Shown here piece after piece: positions 1-10,960 of a stretch of 64,000 nt of DNA; the stretch's first letter is position 1, and each line of letters opens with the position of its first letter. A program made the translations under genes and the position numbers. The notes beneath the pieces are model-generated. The model saw nothing but the letters and a program-made list of their open reading frames with translations. It was not told where the DNA came from and did no database searches. Source of the stretch: Ophioderma brevispina. Lineage: Eukaryota > Echinodermata > Ophiuroidea > Amphilepidida > Ophiodermatidae. The stretch is from contig JAMKCH010001670.1 of NCBI GenBank assembly GCA_023653785.1, forward strand, positions 32,204 through 96,203, in the 5' to 3' direction.

Positions 1-155
1 TACATGTAGCTTACACACAAAAATAACATGCCACAAAACAGCCTTATAGGAGGCTAAAGACATGCCACTAATTTTTATTTTAGGTTAACTTTTGGGTTTA
101 CCTAACATTAATCAACACGTGTCTTTACATGATTATTACAGACTCGTACACTCTA
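1..155 (+). mobile_element. MITE family T1, partial copy C
   Basis: This stretch aligns by eye with the interior of two better copies of the same family at 42825-43322 and 50846-56461. Shared landmarks are TTACACA-CAAAAATAA, GAGGCTAAAGACAT and the later AGACTCGTA. The copy is already under way at base 1, so its left end lies outside the window. Similarity fades after about 155 and the right terminal repeat is absent. It has no coding capacity. Confidence 0.6.
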
Positions 156-670
156 AGCTACTCTAAATTTTGCAACGGATAATGTAGTTATGTACAACTG
201 GTTGACCCATTTGTTTTACTCTAATGCTACCCTGAAGCCAAAAGAACATTGAATAGACCTGTTTACAAACACTGCTTATATTACATAATATAGCTCATAA
301 AACGGTCATAGGTGTTAACTTCATTATGGAACAATGCTTGTAAATTGTTAGCAGACAATTTTCAGCTCTTTATACAAATAATATGTGTATTTTGGGACAA
401 CTATGTATGTGTTAGTGTCACTAATACATAGTTGTCCCAAAAATACAAGTACATGCAAGGCATACACAGTCTTTATGTATCTATATAATAAGAACTGAAA
501 AGTATGTGCCTTCAGCTTTGCCCCAAATGGAACTGTAATTTTATAAAACATATATGACTTATTCGCAGTTTACATAAACAGATTTATTAAGTTATTTTGG
601 CTACATAGTATCAGTAGAGTTCAACAAATGGTTCAATCATTTGTACACAACTACAGGCTGCATATGGGGT
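156..670. other. Unassigned AT-rich DNA
   Basis: I see no gene here. Short open frames on both strands have no recognisable motif. The only structure is the hairpin at 387-446, listed separately. Confidence 0.6.
387..446. repeat. Imperfect palindrome (hairpin)
   Basis: The arm GTATTTTGGGACAACTATG (from 387) is mirrored by CATAGTTGTCCCAAAAATAC (ending about 446), leaving a loop of roughly 15 bases. The stem is about 22 bp with one or two mismatches. It may be a tiny palindromic MITE; no clear target duplication is visible. Confidence 0.6.
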
Positions 671-1500
671 GTTCACAGATTTGGCCCAAATGCCACAATT
701 ACCAATTCAACGGGCATTTCTTAAAAATCTATGAGTTCCTTCTTCTCCCACTTAAAGGCTTTTTTGACACCAGATGTGCATATACAAGATCCCCCAGTAG
801 AGGCTACATTATGCTGTGTTCATAGATTGGGTCTAATATCACAATTTTAAAGGGTCTCCTTCTTCTGTAAATTAAAGGCTGTCATCATGAGATTCGCTCA
901 CAAGATCCCTTAGTGGAGGTTGCACATACACTATGAGCCAAGATAGTCTCAATTCCTATGGCACAGGTCAGTAATTTCCATTCACTAGTGTATTAAGAAA
1001 ATATCCCCACTGGTTTGGAGTATGATTTCTGATACCCAGAACACACAAAGGTCAATCTGTAAATGCATAACATGTAGAGCTCACTTAACATTGTCTTCAG
1101 TGGATGAGTACATTGTAGCTCATAGTGATATGAGCCATTCACAGATTGAGGGTCCGAATGCCACAAGTGCCGATTAAAGTGGGCATGCCTTGAAGTGTTA
1201 AATTCTTCCTCCTCCTCCGGCAAATTAAAGGCTATCTTACTGGGGTGTTAAACAGTTGGGTCCAAGTGTCGCAATTTCCAATTAGAGTGGCATTCCTTGA
1301 AAATCGATGAATTCCTTCTTCCACGAATTTTAAGGTATCTCAGAGATTTGAGATTTGCTCGCTTGATTCACGGGAAGATGATTGCATATGAGGGGGTTCA
1401 CAGATTGGACCCAGATGCCACAATTACCAATATTAAGGGGCATCCAGGAAATTGAAGAATCATTCTCCTCCCCTAAATTAATCCTCCTATGTGCCCCCCC
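671..1500. repeat. Diverged tandem repeat, about five units
   Basis: Units start near 671, 819, 1138, 1251 and 1397, each opening with a version of TTCACAGATTGG-CCCA. They continue through ATGCCACAATTACCAATT and a GGGCATTCCTTGAA block to TCCTTCTTCTCC and AATTAAAGGCT. Spacing varies from about 110 to 320 bases, so units have been lost or stretched. No conserved frame runs through them. The array ends at a run of 14 C at 1494-1507. Confidence 0.6.
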
Positions 1501-1507
1501 CCCCCCC

Positions 1508-2704
1508 TTTTCATACTTAAAAATCCGATAGCGATAAAAAATGGGTACCACAGCGATAGCTTAGCGTTTGTTCTTTTCATTGTAATCAAAATGAGTACCA
1601 GCAAATTCTCATTATGATCAACATTATTTGACAATGAAAAAGTCTATTAATATTTCAGTACATAAAAATGGTAAAGACTGAGACACTTTTGATGAGGAAA
1701 ATAATAACAGAATTTTTTTAGATTTGAGGAGTCTAATTAATGCTCAAAAAATTGAGATTTTACAGTTGCAAAAAGGCGTTTACAAATGATTTTAGTGTAA
1801 ACTAGAAAATGAAGAAGTGATACAAGTGATTGGTATGGATAAACATGCTGTGTTGGATCCCTATTCAGGCCATACTTGTGTTCTTTAGCATGTAGCAGCA
1901 AGGCCTTCGGACTGTTCACGGTTATTTCTTTAGAATGGGCACGAACACGGCTTATTTCGCTGATTACCAACACTACAAACCGACCGAGAAGGTGACGCTA
2001 TTCGCACTTAACGGGTCAATTCCATAATAAATTTACAATATTACAACTGTGTACTATGACTGTGCTAAATACGTCAACAATCGTCATAGGCAACTACGAA
2101 AATGGCTAAGCCCATGCATTTAAGAAGCACATTTTGAAAAATCTGGCAAAAACAAATCCGTATCCGTGCCAAATCTATGCGACGATAAACTTTCTGCATT
2201 AAACCACAGGCCTGATGATGTTCTTGGATATAAAGGATCATTTTAATTCGAGGGGCACATGGCGAAATCAACGAGAAAGTGCATGTTTCAGATGCGTACG
2301 TTAGTTGTTTGGGCTTGGGCGGGTAACCATCCAAGCGTCTCCCAGTGAGCTCGCGCTTCAGATGGATGTCCGACCTTTAGCCTTTTATTACTCCAACTCT
2401 ATGGTTAGCAGAAAGTCTTGGGCAGTATCATTCGTAGGTGAAAGCGATGGTGCATTTTGGTTGGTGCTTGATCAAATTCTGGTGGCTAGTGTACGGATAG
2501 GATCCAGCATATTCTTGAATTTATAATTTATCGAATGAGTTTGCTGAGATTTGTGGGGAATCTGTGTGGAAAAATAATTGGGAAAAGTGGAGGAAATTAC
2601 AAAAAAAGAAGGTGGCCCCCACATGCAAATCTCTAGTTTAAGAAGACAGTCTGATCCTGAAAAGGCCTTGGGGGTTTGGAATAGGTGTGAATTTGTAGGA
2701 AGTA
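1508..2704. other. Unassigned DNA, no gene seen
   Basis: About 1.2 kb of AT-rich sequence. Open frames of 70-90 codons exist on both strands but overlap each other and carry no recognisable domain. I see no repeat or RNA gene here. Confidence 0.6.
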
Positions 2705-3062
2705 TTAAGGTGCAACGAGAGATTTCAAATAAAGGTGTCCCGAAAAAAATGTTAAAATCTGTTTTGGGCACTGGTGAATGTAAACGCTTTATATCAAAAA
2801 AAATATTCCAATCTGTAAGGATTAAGCTGACAATGTTTCTCGGACAAATTGTTGAAATTTCTAATTTCGTATAGGAGCAAATACAAAAATTCAGCCTATG
2901 TTTTCTATTGAAATAAAGCATATACAAATCGCTGTTTGTTTTCATGTTAAGCTATTTCTGCGCGAAATAAAAGGTAGAGAAATCTATTTGCGTGTTAACC
3001 ATATGAAATTCAGACATATTCACAGAAAATATGGAGGTCTTGAAATATCGTTGCACCTTTAA
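2705..3062 (+). mobile_element. MITE family T2, copy 1 (complete)
   Basis: The element starts after TTAA at 2705 with GGTGCAACGAGAGATTTC and ends with ATCGTTGCACC followed by TTAA at 3059-3062, so it has terminal inverted repeats flanked by TTAA. The interior shares TCTAATTTCGTATAGGAG and CAGCCTATGTTTT with the copies at 18137 and 33725. It is non-coding. TTAA targets are used by the piggyBac and Kolobok superfamilies; which one mobilised this family cannot be told. Confidence 0.75.
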
Positions 3063-3492
3063 GGATTACGAAAACTCTTAGACGGTCACGATTGATGAGA
3101 GAATATATTCTCCACCAGTGAACAAGGACGTGTGATTAAAAGTTAAACAACCTTTTTTATGAGTAAAATCTCAGTCAAAGTTGAGCTAAAAATTACGCAT
3201 TTTAGTGTGAAAATATACTAAGCTTTGCCTAAGAATACTTAAATTTGACACAGTTTCTACTCAAAGGAATTGAATTGATACTGTTTTAGAGCAGGAGGCA
3301 GAATATCTGGTGGCCTGATTTAAAGCAATAATAACACATTTTTACACGCTGGCATCAATTGGTAACTGGCTAGTGGGAGAGCGTGGCCTAGCCAGTATGG
3401 GTGCTTGCCTGTGGCGTAAAATTTACCAACAAAATTCCCGGGTGCGGAACCCGGTGGGGTCGTGCCCTTGCGCTGGGATTTATTCGGGGACT
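3063..3492. other. Unassigned DNA with a GC-rich patch
   Basis: No gene is seen. A short GC-rich stretch at 3438-3475 contains CCGGGTGCGGAACCCGG, which can fold back on itself and loosely resembles a tRNA B box read on the minus strand. It may be the remnant of a SINE. Confidence 0.4.
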
Positions 3493-3793
3493 ATCAATTC
3501 TGGATTTGAATTGTATACCCGCTTTGATTAAATACAGATACCGCTCTCCTCCATGGTTCATTTGAATTGGCAAAATGGATATGAAGCATCCCGTCCTTCG
3601 GAGGGGACTTACGCCGTCGGTCCGGACGAGAGTCACAACTGTACATGTACCTCGCAGTCATTGTCGAATCAAGGGTCAGGGTGAAAACCCCTGACTGTGC
3701 CCATTCCGCCCCAGCCTCAAAAGCAGGCCATGTTAGCGTGTCCGTATCATGGATACACGCGGCCCCGATCACAGCCACACCATTTGAATAAAC
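3493..3793 (-). CDS. Possible internal exon, unknown protein (weak)
   Basis: On the minus strand an open frame of about 100 codons is preceded by a plausible splice acceptor (CTTTTGCAG just above 3793). The stretch is richer in GC than its neighbours. The translation is not low-complexity (it begins VYSNGVAVIGAACIHDTD), but I recognise no family. No convincing donor site or neighbouring exon was found. It could equally be a chance frame or a fragment of an unrecognised element. Confidence 0.2.
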
Positions 3794-3879
3794 CTGCAAA
3801 AGCCACCACGAGCCATTACCAATGACTTGTGGATGCTAAAGAAGGAAGAAAAACTGCTAGTAAAATGTCCTGTCATTGT

Positions 3880-4302
3880 TAGCTCTAAAATGTCGGAATT
3901 TTTTGTAATTAGAATAATTAATGTATCGTAGTATCTCCGTATAATTCAACGGCTGCTGGAACCGGCATTCCAATATGAATCCCGGAAATGCGCCATTGTA
4001 CGCTCTACGCTCATCCTATTGTTTTTATTGTTCAGGCAGTCAATTTAGAGTTAATTCCTGTGAGGTGGCACTTATTTCATCATGGACGGACATAAACTTA
4101 TCGTTCCCAGCTGCCCGTAAGAACAAATTGGATCCAATTCTAATTACCAAAATCGCTTATTTTATGATAAATACGCATTTTTTTGAGCCATTCTCGTTCG
4201 CCGGTGTAGTTTCCTAGACAATTACCAACAAAAATGTGCAAAAATATCAAATTTTGAAAATTGGGGGGCGCTCTCTTCAAAAAATGTGCTGTTATGCTTT
4301 AA
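3880..4302. mobile_element. MITE family T3, copy 1
   Basis: Matches 32215-32621 along its length: CGGCTGCTGG, GAGGTGGCACT-ATTTCAT, CATAAACTTA, TTCTCGTTCGC and TTTCCTAGACAATT occur in the same order. Its right end runs GGCGCTCTCTTCAAAAA-ATGTGCT into TTAA at 4299-4302. This resembles the right end of family T1, so T1 and T3 probably share termini. A run of 15 C follows at 4315-4329. Confidence 0.6.
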
Positions 4303-4519
4303 GGAATTAGTTTACCCCCCCCCCCCCCCACTAGAGAAAAAGGTTGACACTTGTGGCAGTAGATGGACCCTCTCCATCAAATGCTAGTTAGTTAGTTAGT
4401 TCAACCAAAGTTTAAATCCGGTGTTGGCCCGCTAACGGGGGTGGCCCGGATACACCTCACACTCAGCAATACTGCTGTGTTGGGAGGATTTTTGGAGCAA
4501 AAAGATAATTGCCCGGAGG

Positions 4520-4918
4520 CCTTCATGATTGAAACGGGATTGGAAGGTGAGACTGTATTTTCTTCGTGTTTTATTTTGCCACACTAATGTCTCAAATGGT
4601 AATCCATAGCTCTCTGCTTACAAATTAATTTCCATTACGTCAGTACTAATTATGCAAGTCATGTAGGTACTTGCCAAATCAGCGAGGCGGCGCCCAGCGT
4701 GATCAATCACCCCGCGGTTAGTCAGCACTGAAGAGGAAAAGGTGTCAGTTTGCTGTTGACTACCAACAGGTACTTGACGTTGTGAGAGTCTGACGACAAG
4801 GAAGAAGATGTTTGTAATAAAATACTTGAGAAAAATGATTTTTAACAGAGCCACGTGCGTCATTCAGAAGGACCGCAAGGAGGTTCTGACCCTTGCAACT
4901 TACCCGCGAGTCCTCCGG
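4520..4918 (+). repeat. 5' LTR of the gypsy element
   Basis: Aligns with 17381-17773 over its whole length. Shared blocks include GCTTACAAATTAATTTCCAT, AGCGTGATCAATCACC, GGTACTTGACGTTGTGA, TAATAAAATACTTGAGAAA and GTGCGTCATTCAGAAGGA. AATAAA near the middle is a candidate polyadenylation signal. The right limit is where similarity stops, after CTCCGG at 4918. The left limit is approximate. Numerous small indels separate the two LTRs, implying an old insertion. No primer-binding site is obvious just downstream. Confidence 0.8.
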
Positions 4919-4989
4919 AGTATGAGAGGAAGGAGAGGCGTAAGTAGAAGACGACGGAGATTGAATGAGTTGACGTCAGGGGAGGGAGG

Positions 4990-6210
4990 AGACGGGAGGA
5001 ATTAAGATGGAGCGGCCGTTCCCGCATGGGCAGAAAGAAAGAAGGGGAGAAAGAAGAGCAAACGGATAGTGATGGAGCACAGCAGTTATGATGCGGAGTG
5101 GAAGAGGGTAGAGAAAGGAGAGAAAGAGGAGAAGGAAGGTGTGGCGATCGGAAAGAGATGTGGAGAGCGGAGGCGAGACTAAGAGGATTTGGGTGTCAGA
5201 ACAGGATAAAGAGGGAGGAGGGGAGGATTCGGTGCAAGGCTGAGCGTGAGCGGCCCCCAGGAGGTGGTTACAGGGGAGGCGGGAGAGGAGAGCGTCTTAG
5301 GGAAGTGGTACTCAATTGGCGAAGACGCAGAGGAAAAGATGCGACAGTAAAGAATTGATGAAGCTAAATGTTGGAGAGAGAAAGCCGAAAAGGATTAATC
5401 GTGGCACGGGAGGATACCGACAGGGTGTGTAGGAGAGAGTGTGGACCAGGTTACCCCTTAAGTAGGAGGATGGGGGACGTCAGATAACCGTAGGACCGGG
5501 GCGAGGTAAAAGATTAGAGGCGAATGACAGCCATAGTGGATATTCGAAAGAGGGGAGGATGGAGAGATACGGCAGCGATGGAGTTAGAGGAAGGAGAGCG
5601 ACAGATGCGAGGGGGAGAACGGGCAGGGCCCAGGAGACAGGGTTTTACGCCGAGGTAAGAGTGGAGGAGGAGTACTTAGCGCGCAGCAAGGGAAGGAGAG
5701 GAGAGAGTTGGGGAGATCGGGGGGCGACGAGCCCTGCGGCCGTGGATCAGCAGTGGCATAGGGGGGAGATGTGTTGTATGAGAGGGAGAGGAAAAGATCG
5801 AGATGTTTGAGTGACGAAGCAAATTGTGGGGAGAGAAAGACGGAATAAGCGAGGGGGAGGATACTACCCGGGTGTGGGAGACGGATTCTCCACTTAAAAT
5901 AGGGGGTGCGGGGAGGGGCGTCATTGATATGCCCAGAGGACGGGGCGAGGTGAAAGTATTACGGCACGGGAGAAGTTCAAAGAGGGGAGGTGAAGAGAGA
6001 CGGCAGCGGTTAGAGTTCAAGGAAAGAGACGGGACAGATGAAGAATGGGGGCGAGGCGCGTGAGACGGAAGTATGAGAGTAGAGGAATACAAGAGCGCAG
6101 GAAAGAAGATGGAGTAGGGGAGATCGGGGCGGCGTACGAGTGTGGCGGAAGTGGAACGGCTTGTGGCATAGAAGAGCGAGGTCAGCTTGACAGGAAAGAG
6201 TAAGAACAGC
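4990..6210 (+). repeat. Purine-rich leader/gag region with degenerate tandem duplication
   Basis: A unit starting near 5355 (GATGAAGC-AAATGTTGGAGAGAGAAAG) is repeated from about 5814 (GACGAAGCAAATTGTGGGGAGAGAAAG). Downstream blocks recur in order: GGGGCGAGGT-AAAG, AGAGGGGAGG, GAGA-ACGGCAGCG, GGGGAGATCGGGG and GTGGCATAG, giving a period of roughly 460 bases. An earlier third unit (about 5000-5355) is possible. Translations are rich in Arg, Glu and Gly, but no frame stays open. It lies where an LTR element's leader and early gag should be. Confidence 0.55.
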
Positions 6211-6429
6211 CGTCATCTTTGCCTATGACACAGCGTGGTGGCGGAATGGTTGTCACTGAATCGAAAACGGATGCGAAATAGAAGAAAGCAACAGATAGGG
6301 TAGTAACTATCGCGGGATACGCGAGACCGACCAGTGCCTCACCACGGTATGTGCCGCCTCTTGAGAGAGAAGCAGGCGGGAAAGAGGGGAGGAGAGAGAA
6401 GGTAGAGGAGAGAGAGACCGGACGGTATT

Positions 6430-7500
6430 GGTGACCAGGACTTGTTGGAAACCCTCCTCCGTTGAAGAAGGAGAAGAGGGAGAAGAGGGCAGCGGAGTTT
6501 GCAGCGAGGTACGGAGAGCGGACCGAAATATGAAAAGAAGGTTTGAAATACGAGGGAAACCCCTGAAGGAGTTTCGAATGAATTTCGAGGCTTGTAGGGA
6601 ATACAATAAATGGAATAAAGAAAGCGATATATCCGCGTTTCTGTTGCAGCGTGAGCCCTTGTCCTGCCCATGGAGCATTAACACGTACAACCCGAAGGCA
6701 GATGACCTTTGCGAACGGTGGACGGTGACGGAGAAGGAGTTTTCGACGAGGAGTGTTCTGAAAATTACTTTGCCAAGAATGCAGCGGCGGAGCAGAGGCC
6801 GGAGAGAAAGTCTCAGCCTTAGGATTGGAATAAGAGACTAAAGGCGCTAGCATTTCCGCAGGCTGAGAAGCAAGTCGAGAGTTGCTGGCAAGAGGGTACT
6901 TAAGATGCAATAGCAGATTCGGTCATCCGAAAAGATTTGTTCCAGGCGAGGCCTGGGCAATTAGAGGAGGCAATCAGGAAGGCTCAGGCGATAGAAATCT
7001 GTCCACCGTCGTGAGAAAGTCGGGGAGTAGGTAGGCTGGTGCACACGCGATTGGTTGAGTCTCAGTCAACCACGACAGCCAAGGTTAGAGGCAAAGATGG
7101 ATACAAAGGGACGCTAGGCTGGGACGCATGTGTTGAGGAGTGAAAAGATCTGTAGAGGGGGTCGAGGTCGGCCAACGGAAGAAGCAGCCAAGGGCGGTAT
7201 CGCCTAACAGGGTTTATCGAGGACAGAGCAGTGGTACGGCACAGAGACGTGGAAATATCCCCGCAGAGCGCGCACCGCCCCCACCGGGACCCACATTATG
7301 CTTTAATTGTCAGAAGCCTGGACACTTCGCACGGGAATGTAGGGAGACGGTATCGCCGAGAGCGAGGGTCCGGGTGTTTCCGCTGCGAAGAGTTGGGTAA
7401 CACTACGAGAATTGCCGTTTACAGGGAGGGGGTGTGTCGCAGGTGTCGACAGGAAGGACGCCGTTTCTATCATTGCAACATTGCGGGAAACACGAGAGCG
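6430..7500 (+). pseudogene. gag: gypsy gag: capsid remnant plus CCHC zinc knuckle
   Basis: Gag packages the element's RNA in a virus-like particle. Around 6538-6680 one frame gives FRMNFEACREYNKWN, the kind of aromatic-rich helix found in gypsy capsids. Around 6960-7000 another frame gives LEEAIRKAQAIEI, typical of the capsid C-terminal part. At 7293-7341 the nucleocapsid knuckle is intact as CFNCQKPGHFARECRE (C-X2-C-X4-H-X4-C). A second, damaged knuckle follows (CFRCEELG, 7375-7398), then possibly a third. The pieces lie in different frames with stops between, so no protein is made. Confidence 0.75.
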
Positions 7501-7609
7501 GACCAACCCAAGGGGCCATGGGAGGGCTTGGTGGCAAGCAGAGGCCAGCGTCAATCTTTAACCAAGAAAGCATTGGGTGTCGGGGGGATGGGGACGCAAA
7601 GGGTCATCA

Positions 7610-9640
7610 TCATCAGTCGACTGCGCAGGCAGGCGATCTCAAGTTTCCTTCCAGTCACTTTCTGTTTTGGGCCAAAGTTACGCCTTTGGTTGCAACATGT
7701 TGTTGTGTACCCAAGAGCTTTGGGATGTAGGAGAGATATGCTGTTCTTCTGTCGGCCTGGCTTCATCTTGCCATGTGTTGTTGTGTAGAAAGCATATAAC
7801 TACTAGGCTCTCCCTCTGGAATCCTTAAATATGACAAGAAAAAGTAAGCTGTCTCAGTCTACTCGGTTTATTCAGAGGATCGTACCTGTAGCAGATTAGA
7901 TTTTGGCATTGGGGACACGATCAATGCGCTTGACGTTCAGAATGATTCTGTTGCGAAAAGAATTGACCTTACTCTCCAATTGTTTGTCAGCACCCAAGTT
8001 CCGCAGCCATTAAAGAAAATACGTCACCACATGTTGTTGAAGAGGCGTACTTTCATATCGATTGGTATACTTTGACTTCTCCATATGCGCTCCACTTCCA
8101 AAATGCTGCCCAGGCAAGTGCTTTTCGTTGTCTGTTAAGGTCTTTAGAACTGGACGCCATCATACAACCAAGAATTTTGAAGTCGGAGACATGGGTGATG
8201 CACTCGCCCTACTAAACTTTAAGCAGTTGGAAGGGGGTGGTTGCAGTGGTAGTCATGTACCTCTGTTTTGGCACACTGATGAAAGGCCCAATTCTTCAGC
8301 GCAGCTGCGTTCTTGATAACTGTGCCTGAGCTCTAAGGATTGAAGACTCCAGTAGTAGTTAGTAGTAGTAAAACTTTAGTTATTCAGGGTAACTCAAATC
8401 AGTTATAAAAACTGTCTCCCATGAGACCCTGATATACATATATAAATTACAGTGAAAAATAATAAACATTTATACATGTAGTACAAAACAATGATCCATG
8501 AGTTTATGTGATAAGGTTGGAACACAGATTAATAGAACAGATAAATAAAGATTTCAATCAAGGTGCCTTAAAAGACATAAACATAGAGAGAAAAGATACA
8601 GAACAGTATAATTGGAACTGCCAAATAAATAAAACAGAAAGCATAAAAACAAGATTCACAACACAATAATTAGATTGTAATAAAGTGTTAACATTATCCA
8701 GTAGGGCGCTATCGTCAGCGAAATCAGGTCGTTTAAGACTTTGGATGGATACCACCTGGACTGACGTGGATGTGTCATAAATCCCGGGAATCTGTATCTG
8801 TAGTTGCCTTTCGCAGCAAGTAGTCTATCACCACAATGAAAATAAAGGGAGCTAATACATATCCCTGCAGTACCCCTGCGTGGAAACGAGGAAAGGCTCC
8901 GAGATATTTCAATCTAACATAAAGCAGCGCTTTGGAATTGCTTGTAGAGTATGTAAGAACGACATGGCTTTTACCAACCTGTTTGCTGTTCCTGTCTGGG
9001 ATTACATAGTGCCGGAGACCGAAAAACATGACCTTCCTGTTGATCGAGTCAAAGGCTTTCTTAAAATCGATGAAGGGTGATGGTGAGTGGGAGTTGATAA
9101 ATCTGAAAAGCCTCCATGATTTTCCTTAGGATTTGAACCTGCTGTGCACAGCTTCTAACTAGGCGAAAACCAGATTGGTTGGATCTAGTATAGGATCAAC
9201 ATGCTCTCGTTGATTCTGTTAACGGGATTTTTTGTAGACTTTTGCTGCCACTGACATCAAGGTAATTCCTCTGTATATTCATGCAGCTGAGGTCTCCTTT
9301 CTTAGGCAAGGGAATGATGTTAGTGATCAACTGTTCGGGGGTGTAAGAGTGGTGAAAACATCAACGCACAACTTGTGGATGACCTGCAGCATTACCTCCC
9401 CACCACTCTTGAGTGCTTCTGATGTTATTGCCCTGTTGACTCCAGCTGCCCTGTTGTTTTTCTTCCTTGAATGCCTTTTGGTTTCTTCGAGGGATGGTGG
9501 GTCTTGGAATATAGGAAGGTCATGATCAGCAGGAGAAGGTAAGGTCCAGATGTTGGTGGACCATTATCGTTGTTGGTAGAGAGCTAAAGTATTGCCGCCA
9601 CTCATCAAGAAGTTCTGTTTCAAGGATGGGGGGGGGGCCT
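7610..9640 (-). pseudogene. LINE-A reverse transcriptase and C-terminal domain, broken
   Basis: Read on the minus strand from 9640 downward: NIIPLPKKGDLS, then NQSGFRLVRSCAQQ (RT finger motifs), KAFDSINRKVMFFGLRH near 9060, GVLQGYVLAPFIFIVVIDY near 8860, and the catalytic box as FADDSALLD near 8715. After the nested insertion at 8356-8696 the frame resumes with LESSILRAQAQL. It then continues to DKQLESKVNSFRNRIIL, KRIDRVPN and a C-terminal tail ending near 7620. The FADD aspartates are present but stops and frameshifts occur throughout. This layout is typical of LINEs that encode an apurinic-type endonuclease. Confidence 0.75.
8348..8704 (-). mobile_element. 340-bp retro-insertion inside the LINE-A RT gene
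   Basis: TCCAGTAG occurs on both sides (8348-8355 and 8697-8704), and the LINE-A reading frame is continuous if the stretch between is ignored: FADDSALLD on one side, LESSILRAQAQL on the other. The insert starts on its low-coordinate side with an (AGT)n run, that is an (ACT)n tail on the minus strand, so it is a minus-strand retro-insertion. It looks like the 3' end of a LINE (5'-truncated) or a SINE. The AT-rich body has no coding signature. Confidence 0.7.
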
Positions 9641-9996
9641 GTACCATCCCTTTCGTGACTTTGGGGACGATTCTTCATATGACCAGAGAGTTGTGAATAA
9701 GTGTCACGTTTTGTTTACTTCACTTCTCATCTGAAAATTTCAAGTCATCCATCTGTTTGTTGGTTGGCCCCAGTTCATAGATTTATACGATTCATTCAGC
9801 CTTGCATTGAAATTCCGCCATGCATACTGAATGGTTGGTTCGATCAATGAGGAATTTCTTCTTTACCTTGTCTCGCTCCTGTCTTCAGCCGTTAAGGTTT
9901 TCTCAGACACCCAGCTAGGCATTCCAGAGGGGATGCATTTGCAACCACTTCTTTGGCTGACTGCTTCAACGGCTTCCTCAATTTAGGTTGTACCGT

Positions 9997-10960
9997 TCAG
10001 TGATTGACAACAGATGAGTATAGTTTTGAAGGGAGGATCTGAAAACCTATTGGAAAGTTTCGATCTGAAATTGGTTGTTGTGCAAGAAAGATTTTGTAGC
10101 TTCTTCCAGTAAAATTTGGTCTTCTGCAGGCTTTACCTTTAGATGTTCTAAGGCTGGATTTGAGACGGATGCTGAGTATTCTGTGTGTAGAATCAAGCTC
10201 CACAGTGGTGTAGGTTGCAGTTACGGAGAGAATTAACCCATTTGCATTGACTATGATGTGGTCCAGCTGGGAATTTGGACCATTTGGGTTGCAATCAGTT
10301 CCATAGACGGCGCTTGGTTGGGCGGAATCTGCATGAGCTGGCCTTAAGCTGGTACGCTCCCCACCCCCCGACAGAGTGAAATCAAGCCTTACACATTGGT
10401 GTTGTTCCTCATGGTAACAAGTGAGGACCAACAATACTGGGTTAGACAGGGGTGGCATATCCTTGCCAATTCTGGCATGAGGCCCCGATTAGTAGATGGA
10501 TATCGTGCATCTTATCAGTAGCAGTGTTCTTGAGAGTGTCATAAAAGGGGTCCTTGTCTGTGTCACTAGTGACTCTGTTGGAGACAGAGACAGGTTGTTA
10601 TGTGAGCCGGGATTACCATGGAAAGTAGCTTTTAGGATCCGATGGCTGACTGTTTGTACACTCAACAGGCATCTGTGGACATGCTTGGTCATGGCCAATA
10701 CGACCCCTCCATGTCTATGTTCTGTAGCAGAGCTGTAAAACGAGTACCCAGTTTTGTCATCTGACCATATTCGTAAGTTGGTGTGTGATGTTTGTGATTA
10801 GGCGGTGTTCCTGAATACCAACAATTTCAAGTCCTACATCGTTGCAGCCTGTGAAAAGTTGATGTTGTAAACATTTCCGTGTTGATGCAAAGTGTGCACG
10901 TTGTTAAGTCGACAACTAAAGAGAGGGATTGGAAAAGTAGCTAGGCGAGGCATATCAGGG
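9997..10960 (-). pseudogene. LINE-A endonuclease domain, broken
   Basis: The apurinic-type endonuclease nicks the target DNA to prime reverse transcription. On the minus strand I see, from 10960 down: NNVHTLHQHGNVYNIN, then SFYSSATEHRHGGVV, SLSPTESL (matching the AYSPTE-like motif of this family), SQLDHIIVNANG near 10250, and STHRILSIRLKSSLRTSKGK at 10120-10180, in the position of the conserved SDH triad. The domains are spread over at least three frames, with stops between. Confidence 0.65.

Noticed and set aside
5676..6910. Minus-strand open frames of 110-242 codons over the gypsy leader
   Set aside because: They are Ser/Pro/Leu-rich complements of the purine-rich strand, which rarely creates stop codons in antisense. 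No domain is visible.
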